From Methylophilales bacterium LSUCC0135 (GTDB taxonomy: Bacteria; Pseudomonadota; Gammaproteobacteria; Burkholderiales; Methylophilaceae), in the NCBI GenBank assembly GCA_001704575.1, contig MCAW01000001.1:16008-80007 (forward strand): a stretch of 64,000 bases of DNA, written 5' to 3'. Below the pieces are notes generated by a model. The model did no database searches. It was not told the DNA's origin and saw nothing but the letters and a program-made list of their open reading frames with translations. Numbering within the stretch: the first letter of the stretch is position 1; every line of letters begins with the position of its first letter. The position numbers and the translations under genes were made by a program. Of the stretch, positions 7,330 to 16,936 are shown in pieces.

Positions 7330-8946
7330 TCAATGATGGTGATGGCCGTGGTGGCTGTCCAGCAGGCTGTAGTAGTTCGACGGTTCAAGCACGGTAGGCA
7401 CGGCATCCGGCAACATTTCCGGGTAGTCCTTGCTGTAATGCAGGCCGCGGCTTTCGTGCCTTTCCATCGCGCTTTTGACGATCAGCTCCGCCACCTGCAG
7501 CAGGTTTCTCAACTCGATCAGATTGTTGCTGATGCGGAAATTGCTGTAGAACTCATGCACCTCGTCGCGCAGCATGTGAATACGGTGCAACGCCCGCGCC
7601 AGCCGCTTGTTGGTGCGCACGATGCCGACGTAATTCCACATGAAGCGACGCAGTTCGTTCCAGTTGTGCGTGATGATGATTTCCTCGTCTGCATCCGTCA
7701 CCCGGCTTTCATCCCAGTAAGGCAGTTCCGGCAGAACTTTTGCCGGCTGCGCAAGAATATCCTCTGCTGCGGCCTGACCAAACACCAGGCACTCCAGCAA
7801 TGAGTTGCTGGCCAGCCGGTTGGCGCCGTGCAGGCCGGTGCAGGCGGTTTCGCCGATCGCGTAGAGGCCGGGCAGATCGGCGCGCCCGGCATGATCGGTC
7901 ATGATGCCGCCGCAGCTGTAATGCGCTGCGGGTACGACCGGAATCGGCTGTTTGGTAATGTCGATGCCGAGCTCCATGCAGCGCCGGTAAATGGTGGGAA
8001 AGTGCGACAGCACGAAATCCGCCGGCTGATGCGAGATGTCGAGATAGACGCAATCGATGCCGCGCTTTTTCATTTCGAAGTCGATTGCTCGCGCGACGAT
8101 GTCACGCGGCGCCAGTTCGGCACGCGGGTCATGTTCAAGCATGAAGCGGGTGCCGTCCGGCAGCTTGAGAATGCCGCCTTCGCCGCGCACCGCTTCGGTT
8201 ATCAGAAAGGATTTGGCCTGCGGGTGGTAGAGGCAGGTTGGATGAAACTGGATGAATTCCATGTTTGCCACTCGGCAGCCTGCACGCCAGGCCATGGCAA
8301 TGCCGTCGCCGGTGGCGACATCCGGATTGGTGGTGTAGAGATAGACCTTGCCGGTGCCGCCGGTCGCTAGTACGGTTTGCTGCGCGCCTATGGTCAGCAC
8401 TTTGCCGCTGGTGTTGTCGAGCACGTATGCACCAAGGCACTCGCCGCCTTCGATTCCGACCTTGCGGGCCGTGATGAGATCGACGGCGATATGGTCCTCC
8501 AGCACGTCGATGTTCCTGTGCTGCTTGACTTTTAGCGCCAGCGTCTCCTGTACGGCGTGGCCGGTCGCGTCCGCCGCATGGATGATGCGCCTGTGGCTAT
8601 GCCCGCCCTCGCGGGTGAGATGAAAGCCGCTGTCGTCCTCTTCGCGCGTGAACGGCACACCTTCCGCCACCAGCCATTCCACCGTTTCGCGACCGCGTTC
8701 AACCACCAGGCGGGTGACTTCGGCATCGCACAACCCGGCGCCAGCGATCAGCGTGTCATGGATATGTGCCTCGATCGAATCGTCATCCGTCAGGACTGCG
8801 GCGATACCGCCTTGCGCCCAGTTGCTCGAGCTGTCGCTGATGCCGCGCTTGCTGACCAGACAGACTTTTTTATGCTCTGCGACCTTGAGCGCAAGGGTCA
8901 GTCCTGCAAGTCCGCTGCCTATGATGAGTACGTCGTATTGGCGCAT
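7330..8946 (-). CDS. nadB: L-aspartate oxidase
   Basis: Flavoenzyme that oxidises L-aspartate to iminoaspartate, the first step of de novo NAD synthesis. The 538-residue protein begins with the FAD dinucleotide fold [17 protein letters not shown], has the [14 protein letters not shown] segment, and the active-site region [11 protein letters not shown]. The C-terminal helical domain (about 420-520) is complete. An oddity is the natural C-terminus HHGHHHH, six histidines in the last seven residues. It is convergent with mtfA (six bases between stops) and divergent from rpoE. No nadA or nadC lies nearby. Confidence 0.96.
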   Translation of the reverse strand: MRQYDVLIIGSGLAGLTLALKVAEHKKVCLVSKRGISDSSSNWAQGGIAAVLTDDDSIEAHIHDTLIAGAGLCDAEVTRLVVERGRETVEWLVAEGVPFTREEDDSGFHLTREGGHSHRRIIHAADATGHAVQETLALKVKQHRNIDVLEDHIAVDLITARKVGIEGGECLGAYVLDNTSGKVLTIGAQQTVLATGGTGKVYLYTTNPDVATGDGIAMAWRAGCRVANMEFIQFHPTCLYHPQAKSFLITEAVRGEGGILKLPDGTRFMLEHDPRAELAPRDIVARAIDFEMKKRGIDCVYLDISHQPADFVLSHFPTIYRRCMELGIDITKQPIPVVPAAHYSCGGIMTDHAGRADLPGLYAIGETACTGLHGANRLASNSLLECLVFGQAAAEDILAQPAKVLPELPYWDESRVTDADEEIIITHNWNELRRFMWNYVGIVRTNKRLARALHRIHMLRDEVHEFYSNFRISNNLIELRNLLQVAELIVKSAMERHESRGLHYSKDYPEMLPDAVPTVLEPSNYYSLLDSHHGHHHH

Positions 8947-8980
8947 TTGATTCGGTGTTTTTCCGGCTCTGCCGTTGGAT

Positions 8981-9008
8981 GAACTTATGCGAGTTTAGCG
9001 CTGTCTTT
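8981..9008 (+). promoter_or_regulatory. Candidate sigma-E-type promoter of rpoE operon
   Basis: GAACTT at 8981-8986 is followed after 17 bases by TCTTT at 9004-9008, resembling the sigma-E pattern GAACTT-N16/17-TCTnA. It lies about 175 bases before the conserved rpoE start and 63 bases before an upstream in-frame ATG. Autoregulation of rpoE operons by sigma-E is common, which supports the assignment, but the -10 match is imperfect. Confidence 0.45.
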
Positions 9009-9182
9009 AAGTACAAGCTAGCTATCGGTAATGTAATAAAGCCACAAGCATTAGAGCCTGGGAGACGACAAATGCTGAATACCAAGAATCTGGAAGAATT
9101 TTCACGGCTGGGCTTCGTTGATACAACGATGCAAGGTTATACTCCGTCAGTTGAAAAGGTGTTGATAAGGAGTAAGTCCTCT

Positions 9183-9800
9183 ATGGGTGTCAATCCCACA
9201 GCGGGCAACCGTGAAATTGATCAGGAGTTGGTCGAGCGCGCGCAGCGCGGCGACAAGCAGGCTTTCGGCATGCTGGTGGACAAGTACCAGCGCAAGCTCG
9301 GCAGACTGCTTTCGCGACTGATCCGCGATCAGGCAGAAGTTGAAGATGTGGTGCAGGAATCCTTTATCAAGGCTTACCGCGCGCTGCCCAACTTCCGTGG
9401 TGACAGTGCCTTTTACACCTGGCTGTACAGAATCGGCATCAACACCGCGAAGAATTATCTGGTTTCGATGGGCCGCAGGCCGCAGGTAAGCAACGACATC
9501 GAAATAGAGGATGCAGAAAACTTTGAGGATGCCAACGAGCTGCGCACCATGGAAACGCCGGAAACGGAGATGATGAACAAGGAAATCGCGCAGACCGTGA
9601 ACGATACCGTAGCGGCCCTGCCGGAGGAGTTGCGCACGGCAATCACGCTACGCGAAATCGAAGGCTTGAGCTACGAAGAAATTGCAACGTTGATGGATTG
9701 CCCGATCGGAACCGTGCGATCACGCATCTTCCGGGCACGCGAGACAATCGCACAGAAGCTCCGTCCGTTGCTTGATACCCCACAGGACAAACGCTGGTAA
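9183..9800 (+). CDS. rpoE: RNA polymerase sigma factor RpoE (AlgU)
   Basis: Envelope-stress ECF sigma factor, 205 residues from the ATG at 9183. Region 2 includes LVERAQRGDKQAFGMLVDKYQRK and the DQAEVEDVVQESFIKAYRAL / FYTWLYRIGINTAKNYL segments. Region 4 includes LPEELRTAITLREIEGLSYEEIA and GTVRSRIFRAR. The start at 9183 gives the N-terminus usual for the family and has AAGGAG at 9167-9172. An in-frame ATG at 9072 with its own GGGAG would add 37 residues. Downstream are rseA, mucB, rseC and mucD, the standard regulatory set, so control is by RseA sequestration and regulated proteolysis. Confidence 0.94.
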   Translation: MGVNPTAGNREIDQELVERAQRGDKQAFGMLVDKYQRKLGRLLSRLIRDQAEVEDVVQESFIKAYRALPNFRGDSAFYTWLYRIGINTAKNYLVSMGRRPQVSNDIEIEDAENFEDANELRTMETPETEMMNKEIAQTVNDTVAALPEELRTAITLREIEGLSYEEIATLMDCPIGTVRSRIFRARETIAQKLRPLLDTPQDKRW

Positions 9801-9828
9801 ACCGGCAAATGCAGAGCAGGAGAAACAC

Positions 9829-10299
9829 ATGAAAGATCAAATTTCGGCGCTGATGGATGACGAGATTTCGCTGAAGGATGCGGAATATCTTTATACGGCG
9901 CTCAAGGCCAACGGCGAGAGCCGCGAGTGCTGGCAGACTTATCACCTGATCGGTGATGCCATGCGGCAAAGCCCCGTGCTCAAGGCCGGCCTGCGTGACC
10001 GTATCATGCAGCAGATTGAGATGGAACCGGCCGTTCTCGCCCCGCGCAATGAAGACGTGGCGGTCGCAAACGCAACCAGAAAAACCTCGCTGGTTTGGTC
10101 GGTGGCAGCTTCCTTTGCCGCTGTCATGTTCGTCGGTCTGATCGTGCTGCAGCAGCAGCCGCAGCAAACCGAAGAAATCATGCCACTCGAAATTGCCCAG
10201 CACTTCCCGGCAGAATACCTGCAAGCGCATCAGTCGCTTGCGCCCAGTAGCGCCGCCTACTACATTCAATCCGCAGCGTTCTCGGAGAATTCCCGCTAA
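9829..10299 (+). CDS. rseA: Anti-sigma-E factor RseA (MucA-like)
   Basis: A 156-residue single-pass membrane anti-sigma factor. The N-terminal RseA domain (MKDQISALMDDEISLKDAEY and the CWQTYHLIGDAMRQ segment) binds sigma-E in the cytoplasm. A transmembrane helix spans about residues 88-107 (VWSVAASFAAVMFVGLIVL), and the periplasmic tail is about 50 residues. GCAGGAG at 9815-9821 precedes the ATG at 9829; the in-frame upstream ATG overlaps rpoE and is unlikely. The stop overlaps the mucB start by one base. In the family, site-1 and site-2 proteolysis releases the sigma factor. Confidence 0.92.
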   Translation: MKDQISALMDDEISLKDAEYLYTALKANGESRECWQTYHLIGDAMRQSPVLKAGLRDRIMQQIEMEPAVLAPRNEDVAVANATRKTSLVWSVAASFAAVMFVGLIVLQQQPQQTEEIMPLEIAQHFPAEYLQAHQSLAPSSAAYYIQSAAFSENSR

Positions 10300-11264
10300 T
10301 GAAAAAGTGGTTGTTGGCTTGCTTTCTGGCAAGCCATTTTTCTTTTGCGTGGGCCGAGCCGGTAACGCAGGCTGAGCCCTGGCGGATGCTGGAAAAAGCG
10401 GCGCATGCCGCCAGGGATTTGAGCTACAAAGGTATTTTTACCTACCAGTCGGGCGAAAACAGCCGTTCGATCGAGATCACCCACATGAATTCCGGCCAGG
10501 GTGAATATTCAAGAGTAGTCATGCTGGATGGTTTGCCGCGTGAGGTCTTGAGCCAGGGCAGCGATATTGTAATCTTCAGCCAGAGAAACGAAAAAATCGT
10601 CATCGAGAAGCGTCGCGGCAAAAATCTGTTCCCGGCTTTACTGCCGGTCAATCTGGATGCGGTGAAGCTGAGTTACCAGGCCCGCGTTTCCGGACAGGAA
10701 CGTATTGCCGGGAGAGAGGGAGTAGTGGTATTGCTGGAGGCGCGCGATGCCTACCGCTACAGCTACAAGTTGTTGACTGACAAGGAATACGGTCTGTTGT
10801 TGAAGGTGACAACCTTGAACGAGGGCAAGGAGGCGATAGAACATATTGCTTTCAATCAGTTGAATCTGCTGAACATCAATGACATGAACTGGTTCAAGCC
10901 CAAAGTTGACCCGATGAAGCCATACGTGATGGAAGATGAGATGCCTGCAAGCGTCGCGAGCGGTAACGGTGAATGGAAACTGGGCGACTTGCCCAGCGGT
11001 TACAAGCTGATTGATCACATCAAGCGCAAGGTTCCGGGTAAATCTGTTGCTGTCAATCAGCTGATTTTCTCGGACGGGTTGTCTTCTGTTTCGCTCTTCA
11101 TCGAGCCGTTGGCCAAGGGTGCCAGACCCAGAGTCGGTCATACCATGGCAGGCCCGACCAATTTTTACGCGCAAGTCAGCTCCGGCTACCAGATCGTTGC
11201 GGTTGGCGAGGTGCCACAGGCCGCCGTGCTGCATATCGCCAATTCCGTCAATTTCAAGAAATAA
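10299..11264 (+). CDS. rseB: Sigma-E regulatory protein MucB/RseB
   Basis: A 321-residue periplasmic protein with a signal peptide (about residues 1-20) and the MucB/RseB fold: a large N-terminal LolA-like domain containing SYKGIFTYQSG and a smaller C-terminal domain from about residue 225. RseB binds the periplasmic part of RseA and shields it from proteolysis until it senses mislocalised lipopolysaccharide or lipoproteins. The start ATG overlaps the rseA stop (taATG), implying translational coupling. Length and order match the conserved operon. Confidence 0.93.
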   Translation: MKKWLLACFLASHFSFAWAEPVTQAEPWRMLEKAAHAARDLSYKGIFTYQSGENSRSIEITHMNSGQGEYSRVVMLDGLPREVLSQGSDIVIFSQRNEKIVIEKRRGKNLFPALLPVNLDAVKLSYQARVSGQERIAGREGVVVLLEARDAYRYSYKLLTDKEYGLLLKVTTLNEGKEAIEHIAFNQLNLLNINDMNWFKPKVDPMKPYVMEDEMPASVASGNGEWKLGDLPSGYKLIDHIKRKVPGKSVAVNQLIFSDGLSSVSLFIEPLAKGARPRVGHTMAGPTNFYAQVSSGYQIVAVGEVPQAAVLHIANSVNFKK

Positions 11265-11276
11265 AAGCCGGATCTC

Positions 11277-11762
11277 ATGATCGAAGAACATGCAGTCGTT
11301 GTCGCCGTAAAGGATGACGTGGCGATGCTGGAAGTCATCCGCAAGAATCCGTGCGGACTGTGCGGCAAGACGCGCGGTTGCGGCATTTCACTCTGGGGTA
11401 AGCTGTTCAATCACAAGAGTACGTTCAAGGCGGGCAACCAGATCGGTGCCATGGTCGGCGACAACGTGATTGTCGGCATCGAGGAGCATGCCATGCTTAA
11501 AAATTCGATGCTGATCTACGGCATACCGCTGGCGGCCCTGTTGCTGGGTGCCTTGTTCGGTATGGCGCTGCTGCCTGCCGATGCGAGTGCCGTCAGCAAG
11601 GATATCTATGCGCTGGTCGGCGCTGCAGCCGGGCTCGCGCTTGGCCTTCTCTGGCTCAGGGGTCGTGCTGGCGGACAACGCTTCGACCCCGGTCATCAGC
11701 CTGTCATTCTGCGCAGGGATGATGTTCCTGCCACCCATTTCAAGTGTCAACGAGGTGAATAA
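11277..11762 (+). CDS. rseC: SoxR-reducing/sigma-E regulatory protein RseC
   Basis: A 161-residue inner-membrane protein of the RseC/MucC family. The N-terminus has the cysteine cluster CGLCGKTRGCG (about residues 24-34), typical of the family and thought to bind a cofactor or take part in redox chemistry. Two transmembrane helices follow (about 77-96 and 106-124). RseC is linked both to sigma-E control and to reduction of SoxR, a role it shares with the Rnf/Rsx complex whose genes open this window. Its TAA directly abuts the mucD ATG. Confidence 0.9.
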   Translation: MIEEHAVVVAVKDDVAMLEVIRKNPCGLCGKTRGCGISLWGKLFNHKSTFKAGNQIGAMVGDNVIVGIEEHAMLKNSMLIYGIPLAALLLGALFGMALLPADASAVSKDIYALVGAAAGLALGLLWLRGRAGGQRFDPGHQPVILRRDDVPATHFKCQRGE

Positions 11763-13193
11763 ATGATCATAAAAGTGTTTGCGATTTTTGCATTCTGTTT
11801 CGCTGTTGCCGGCTACCCGCTGCAGGCTGCGGCTGGCGCCAGTTACCAACTTCCCGACTTTACCGAACTGGCTGAAAAACAAGGTCCGGCCGTGGTCAAT
11901 ATCAGCATTACGCAGGTCATGCAAGCCAACGCTTCCCCGTTTGGCGGCATGCCGAATGACGAAGCCCTGAGTGAGTTCTTCCGCCGTTTCGGCATTCCGA
12001 TGCCTGGCGCCCCGGGGCAAGGTGCACCACAGCAGGAGTACAAGTCTCAATCACTGGGTTCAGGCTTTATCATCAGCAGCGATGGCTATATTCTGACCAA
12101 TGCTCACGTCATCAGAAATGCCGAAGAGGTGGTGGTCAAGCTCAATGACAAGCGTGAGTTCACCGCCAAAATCATCGGCGCAGATGCGCGTACCGATGTC
12201 GCGATGCTCAAGATCGAAGCCAGCGGACTGCCCAAAGTAACGCTGGGCAACCCTGACAAACTCAAGGTCGGCGAATGGGTGGTCGCTATCGGCTCGCCGT
12301 TCGGCCTCGAAAGCACATTGACCGCAGGCGTGGTCAGCGCCAAGGGGCGTGCCCTGCCGCAGGAGAATTTCGTGCCTTTCATTCAGACTGACGTAGCCAT
12401 CAATCCCGGTAACTCCGGCGGCCCGCTGTTCAACCTGAAGGGTGAGGTGGTCGGTGTCAACTCGCAGATCTACAGCCGCACCGGCGGTTATATGGGCCTG
12501 TCCTTCGCGATTCCGATTGACGTCGCGATGGATATTTCCGATCAGCTGCGCGCAAGCGGCAAGGTCACACGAGGCTGGCTTGGTATCGGCATCCAGGAAA
12601 TCAACAAGGAACTGGCGGAATCCTTCGGCATGAAGAATACCAACGGAGCGCTGGTCTCCAATGTGGAGAAAGGCAGCCCGGCAGAAAAGGGTGGTCTTGA
12701 AGCAGGGGACGTCATCCTAAAGTTTGACGGCAAGCCGATTTCAACCTCGTCAGACCTGCCACGGATTGTCGGCGCTACCAAGCCCGGCAAGCAGGTGCCG
12801 GTCGAGATTCTGCGCAAGGGCGGCTCGAAAACACTCAGCATCGCTCTGGGTGAGATGCCCACCGAAAAGGATGAAGTCGTGGCCAGCAGCAAGGCGCCGG
12901 GCAAGACCGAGGTTAACCGTCTTGGTCTGATCCTGCGTGATCTGACCCCGCAGCAGAAGAAAAAGATCAACGGCAAGAACGGCTTGCTGGTAGTTGATTC
13001 GGAACCGCCGGCAGCGCAGGCAGGTATCCGTCGCGGTGATATCATCCTCGGCCTGAACAATACCGAAGTGCAGGGGCTTGAGCAGTTCGACAAGCAACTG
13101 GCAACGGTTGCGGCGGGCAAGACCGTTGCACTTCTGGTACTGCGCGGTGAAAACACCTTGTATGTGCCGGTCAAGGTAGGCGCAGCAAAGTAG
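11763..13193 (+). CDS. mucD: Periplasmic serine endoprotease MucD (DegP-like)
   Basis: A 476-residue HtrA/Do-family protease and chaperone of the periplasm, with a signal peptide (about 1-26). The trypsin-like domain carries the catalytic triad: His in TNAHVIRN, Asp in ARTDVAMLK and Ser in NPGNSGGPLF. Two PDZ domains follow (about 265-360 and 380-470) that govern oligomerisation and substrate recognition. It completes the sigma-E operon, starting immediately after rseC. In related bacteria it degrades misfolded envelope proteins and restrains sigma-E activation. Confidence 0.95.
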   Translation: MIIKVFAIFAFCFAVAGYPLQAAAGASYQLPDFTELAEKQGPAVVNISITQVMQANASPFGGMPNDEALSEFFRRFGIPMPGAPGQGAPQQEYKSQSLGSGFIISSDGYILTNAHVIRNAEEVVVKLNDKREFTAKIIGADARTDVAMLKIEASGLPKVTLGNPDKLKVGEWVVAIGSPFGLESTLTAGVVSAKGRALPQENFVPFIQTDVAINPGNSGGPLFNLKGEVVGVNSQIYSRTGGYMGLSFAIPIDVAMDISDQLRASGKVTRGWLGIGIQEINKELAESFGMKNTNGALVSNVEKGSPAEKGGLEAGDVILKFDGKPISTSSDLPRIVGATKPGKQVPVEILRKGGSKTLSIALGEMPTEKDEVVASSKAPGKTEVNRLGLILRDLTPQQKKKINGKNGLLVVDSEPPAAQAGIRRGDIILGLNNTEVQGLEQFDKQLATVAAGKTVALLVLRGENTLYVPVKVGAAK

Positions 13194-13254
13194 TACCGAT
13201 GATGCGTTGAACCGGCTAATGCTGTAAAATCAAGGCATTCGAACAGCCAATTGA

Positions 13255-13282
13255 CAAGAAGGGCGCCTAGGCGCCCTTCTTG
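13255..13282. terminator. Perfect 28-bp palindrome after mucD
   Basis: Bases 13255-13282 form a perfect inverted repeat (caagaagggcgcc/ggcgcccttcttg sharing a central ctag), followed by TTGGTTTT. The GC-rich stem then T-rich run suggests a rho-independent terminator closing the sigma-E operon. It sits only 34 bases before the lepA ATG, so it could also act as an attenuator-like structure in a longer transcript. Confidence 0.7.
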
Positions 13283-13315
13283 TTGGTTTTACACCGGTTT
13301 CACAGACAGCACCCT

Positions 13316-15109
13316 ATGAAAAATATCCGCAATTTCTCCATCATCGCCCACATCGATCACGGCAAATCCACGCTCGCCGACCGCATCATCCAGCTTTGCG
13401 GCGGTCTTTCCGACCGCGAAATGGAGTCGCAGGTGCTCGATTCGATGGATCTGGAGCGCGAGCGCGGTATCACCATCAAGGCGCAGACGGCGGCGCTGCG
13501 TTACAAGGCGCTGAATGGTGAAATATATCAACTGAACCTGATCGACACTCCCGGTCACGTCGACTTTTCCTATGAAGTGAGCCGCTCGCTGTCGGCCTGC
13601 GAAGGTGCGTTGCTGGTGGTCGATGCCTCGCAGGGCGTCGAAGCGCAGAGCGTCGCCAACTGCTATACGGCCATCGATCTGGGCGTCGAAGTGACCGCGG
13701 TACTGAACAAGATCGACCTGCCGTCAGCCGATCCGGACCGTGTGATTCAGGAAATCGAGGATGTCATCGGTATCGAGGCGACCGATGCGGTGCGCTGTTC
13801 CGCCAAGACTGGCGAAGGCGTGCGCGACGTGCTGGAGGCAGTCGTGGCCAAGGTGCCGCCGCCCAAGGGCGACGTCAACGCGCCCCTGAAAGCGTTGATC
13901 ATCGACTCCTGGTTTGATAACTACGTCGGCGTCGTCATGCTGGTCCGTGTGGTCGACGGCGTGTTGCGGCCCAAGGACAAGATTCGCATGATGGCGACGC
14001 GGGCGGTCCATCTGTGCGAGCAGATCGGCGTATTCACGCCGAAATCCCAGGCACGCGAATCGCTTGCGGCCGGTGAGGTGGGTTTCATCATCGCCGGTAT
14101 CAAGGAGCTGACCAGTGCCAAGGTTGGCGATACGGTGACGCTGGATGCCAATCCGGCAGTCGAAGCGCTGCCCGGCTTCAAGGAAGTGCAGCCGCAGGTG
14201 TTCGCCGGACTTTATCCGGTCGAATCGAACCAGTTCGAAGCTTTGCGCACGGCGCTGGAAAAGCTGCGCCTGAATGATGCATCGCTGCAGTTCGAGCCGG
14301 AAAATTCGACCGCATTGGGTTTCGGCTTCCGCTGCGGCTTTCTCGGCCTGTTGCATATGGAAATCGTCCAGGAGCGGCTGGAACGTGAGTACGACATGGA
14401 CCTCATCACCACGGCGCCGACCGTGGTCTATGAGTTGTTGCTGAAGAACGGCGAAGTGCAGCAGATCGAGAACCCGTCGCGCCTGCCGGAACTCTCGCGC
14501 ATTCAGGAAATCCGCGAGCCGATGATCAAGGTCAATCTGCTGATGCCGCAGGATTATGTCGGTCCGGTGATGACGCTGTGCAACAACAAGCGGGGTATCC
14601 AGCGCAACATGCAGTACATGGGCCGCCAGGTCATGCTGACTTACGAGTTGCCGCTGAATGAGGTGGTGCTCGATTTTTTCGACAAACTGAAATCGGTATC
14701 GCGCGGTTACGCTTCGATGGATTACGAGTTTCTCGAATTCCGCGCCGCCGATCTGGTAAAACTCGATATCATGGTGAATGGCGAAAAAGTCGATGCGCTG
14801 TCGCTGATCGTGCATCGTTCCAACAGCATCTTCCGAGGCCGCCAGTTGTGCAGCAAAATGCGTGAGCTGATTCCGCGCCAGATGTTCGACGTTGCCGTGC
14901 AGGCCGCTATCGGTGCTAACATCATCGCCCGTGAAACGGTGAAAGCCATGCGCAAGAACGTGCTGGCCAAGTGTTACGGTGGCGATATCACGCGCAAGAA
15001 GAAGCTGCTTGAGAAGCAGAAAGAAGGCAAGAAACGCATGAAGCAGGTGGGCAATGTGGAAATTCCGCAGGAAGCATTCCTGGCGATTCTCAAGGTCGAA
15101 GACAAATAA
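13316..15109 (+). CDS. lepA: Elongation factor 4 (LepA)
   Basis: Translational GTPase EF4/LepA, 597 residues from the ATG at 13316. G1 is [10 protein letters not shown]2 includes [13 protein letters not shown]3 is DTPGHVDF and G4 is [10 protein letters not shown]. The C-terminal LepA-specific domain ends in the basic [21 protein letters not shown] chose [19 protein letters not shown] as the start because it matches the family; a start at 13280 would run through the palindrome. It is followed directly by lepB, the classic lepAB arrangement. Confidence 0.98.
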   Translation: MKNIRNFSIIAHIDHGKSTLADRIIQLCGGLSDREMESQVLDSMDLERERGITIKAQTAALRYKALNGEIYQLNLIDTPGHVDFSYEVSRSLSACEGALLVVDASQGVEAQSVANCYTAIDLGVEVTAVLNKIDLPSADPDRVIQEIEDVIGIEATDAVRCSAKTGEGVRDVLEAVVAKVPPPKGDVNAPLKALIIDSWFDNYVGVVMLVRVVDGVLRPKDKIRMMATRAVHLCEQIGVFTPKSQARESLAAGEVGFIIAGIKELTSAKVGDTVTLDANPAVEALPGFKEVQPQVFAGLYPVESNQFEALRTALEKLRLNDASLQFEPENSTALGFGFRCGFLGLLHMEIVQERLEREYDMDLITTAPTVVYELLLKNGEVQQIENPSRLPELSRIQEIREPMIKVNLLMPQDYVGPVMTLCNNKRGIQRNMQYMGRQVMLTYELPLNEVVLDFFDKLKSVSRGYASMDYEFLEFRAADLVKLDIMVNGEKVDALSLIVHRSNSIFRGRQLCSKMRELIPRQMFDVAVQAAIGANIIARETVKAMRKNVLAKCYGGDITRKKKLLEKQKEGKKRMKQVGNVEIPQEAFLAILKVEDK

Positions 15110-15124
15110 CTGAGGTAAGGGTCG

Positions 15125-15871
15125 ATGATGTTTGCACTGTTCATGTTGGTGATTCTCCTGATTACAGGCCTGATCTGGGCGCTGGACAGCATTTTCTGGC
15201 GCAAAAAGCGCGCGGCAGGCAGTGCCGACCCGGTGCTGGTGGAATATTCCAGAAGCTTTTTTCCGGTGATTCTGGCCGTTTTTCTGATCCGTTCCTTTGT
15301 GGTCGAGCCATTCAAGATTCCCTCCGGTTCGATGATGCCGACGCTTCTGGCTGGCGATTTCATTCTGGTCAACAAATTCACCTACGGTCTGCGTGTGCCT
15401 ATCCTCAATAATACTTTCATCGAGGTCGGCAAGCCGGAGCGCGGCGATGTGTTCGTCTTTCACTATCCACCTGATCCGTCGATCGATTACATCAAACGTG
15501 TGATCGGTGTGCCCGGCGACAGAATTGAATACCGCAACAAACAACTGTTCATCAACGGCGAACCGGCGCAACTGACGCTGATAGACGATTATCAGTACGT
15601 CGCGCCCGGGCTCAACATGGTGACGGCAAAACACTACCAGGAGCAGCTGGGCGGTGTCAGTCATGACGTGCTGATCGAAGACAGCAGCCTCGCGATCGAC
15701 GGTGAGGTTGTCGTGCCGGCTGGACATTATTTCGCCATGGGTGATAATCGTGACAACAGCAAGGACAGCCGTTTCTGGGGCTTTGTGCCGGAACAGAATC
15801 TGGTCGGCAAGGCGTTCCTGATCTGGTGGAATTTCGACAATTTCAACCGTATCGGCAACAGTATTGATTAG
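15125..15871 (+). CDS. lepB: Signal peptidase I
   Basis: Membrane serine protease that removes signal peptides from exported preproteins. The 248-residue protein has two N-terminal transmembrane helices (about 2-20 and 43-60) and the catalytic serine in IPSGSMMPTLLAGD. The general-base lysine is in YIKRVIGVPGD, and the conserved late box is FAMGDNRDNSKDSRFWG. It begins 15 bases after lepA with AAGGG upstream. Consecutive ATGs at 15125 and 15128 are both possible starts. Confidence 0.97.
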   Translation: MMFALFMLVILLITGLIWALDSIFWRKKRAAGSADPVLVEYSRSFFPVILAVFLIRSFVVEPFKIPSGSMMPTLLAGDFILVNKFTYGLRVPILNNTFIEVGKPERGDVFVFHYPPDPSIDYIKRVIGVPGDRIEYRNKQLFINGEPAQLTLIDDYQYVAPGLNMVTAKHYQEQLGGVSHDVLIEDSSLAIDGEVVVPAGHYFAMGDNRDNSKDSRFWGFVPEQNLVGKAFLIWWNFDNFNRIGNSID

Positions 15872-15880
15872 GGGCTTATC

Positions 15881-16237
15881 ATGCGCAAACAGCAGGGTAT
15901 GACATTTATCGGGTTGGTGTTGACGGTGGCGGGCATTATTTTCCTCGCGGTGATCGGCATCAAGCTGACACCGGCGTATCTCGAATACATGTCGATCAAA
16001 AAGGTGATTGCCAATATCGCCAGCCAGCCGGATTTCAAGGAAATGACCAGCAAGGACATTTTTCTGGCATTCCAGAAAAATGCTGATGTCGACAACGTGA
16101 CCAGCATCAACGCCGGCGATCTGGTGGTCTCGCAGGGCACGAACGGCACCGTGATCGAAGTCGAATACCAGGTCGTCGTGCCGCTGGTCGGCAATGTCAG
16201 CGCCTTGCTGGATTTTTACGCATCGAACGATGAATAA
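15881..16237 (+). CDS. DUF4845 domain-containing protein
   Basis: A 118-residue protein with one N-terminal transmembrane helix (about residues 7-28; MTFIGLVLTVAGIIFLAVIG), resembling the pilin-like N-terminus of DUF4845 proteins. The remaining soluble domain ends in QVVVPLVGNVSALLDF, typical of the family. DUF4845 genes are almost always found between lepB and rnc in betaproteobacteria, as here. Function is unknown. Confidence 0.88.
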   Translation: MRKQQGMTFIGLVLTVAGIIFLAVIGIKLTPAYLEYMSIKKVIANIASQPDFKEMTSKDIFLAFQKNADVDNVTSINAGDLVVSQGTNGTVIEVEYQVVVPLVGNVSALLDFYASNDE

Positions 16238-16261
16238 ACTGCGGCAAGGAAGCAAGACCTG

Positions 16262-16936
16262 ATGCAAGCACATGGTCTGGAAAGGCAGATTGGTTACCGT
16301 TTCACCAATCAGTCGCTGTTGCAGCAAGCCTTGACTCATCGCAGTCATGGCAGCCAGAACAACGAGCGTCTGGAATTTCTCGGCGACGGTGTGCTCAATT
16401 TCATCATCGCGCACCAGCTGTTCCAGCGCTTTCCGAAATTGAGTGAAGGCGATCTGAGCCGCATGCGCGCGCAACTGGTGAAGGAGCCGACCTTGTGCGA
16501 GATCGCCACCGGCCTTGCGCTGGGCGAGCATCTTCGCCTGGGCGAGGGCGAGTTGAAAAGCGGCGGCTGGCGCCGTCCTTCGGTACTGGCGGATGCGCTC
16601 GAAGCAATGGTCGGTGCGGCCTATCTGGATGGCGGTTTCGCGGCCGCAGAACAGATGGTGATCCGCCTGTTTACAGGCTTGCTGGACAAGCTTGATCCCA
16701 AATCCATCGGCAAGGATCCAAAATCGATGCTGCAGGAGCATCTGCAGAGCCGCAAGATCGATCTGCCCGAATACAAGGTGCTGGCAACCGAAGGCGAGGC
16801 CCATTGCCAGACTTTCCGTGTCGAGTGCCATATCGCCAGGCTGAACATTTCCACCCATGGCGAAGGCAGCAGCCGCCGCGCAGCCGAACAGCAAGCGGCC
16901 GAACTCGCATACAAAAAGGTCATGCATGTCCAATAA
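16262..16936 (+). CDS. rnc: Ribonuclease III
   Basis: Double-strand-specific endoribonuclease that processes rRNA precursors and some mRNAs. The 224-residue protein has the catalytic signature NERLEFLGDGVL (about residues 38-49), a second acidic site in DALEAMVGAAYLDGG, and a C-terminal double-stranded RNA-binding domain (about 155-222) ending in SRRAAEQQAAELAYKKV. Its end overlaps the era start by 11 bases, the common rnc-era coupling. Confidence 0.97.
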   Translation: MQAHGLERQIGYRFTNQSLLQQALTHRSHGSQNNERLEFLGDGVLNFIIAHQLFQRFPKLSEGDLSRMRAQLVKEPTLCEIATGLALGEHLRLGEGELKSGGWRRPSVLADALEAMVGAAYLDGGFAAAEQMVIRLFTGLLDKLDPKSIGKDPKSMLQEHLQSRKIDLPEYKVLATEGEAHCQTFRVECHIARLNISTHGEGSSRRAAEQQAAELAYKKVMHVQ

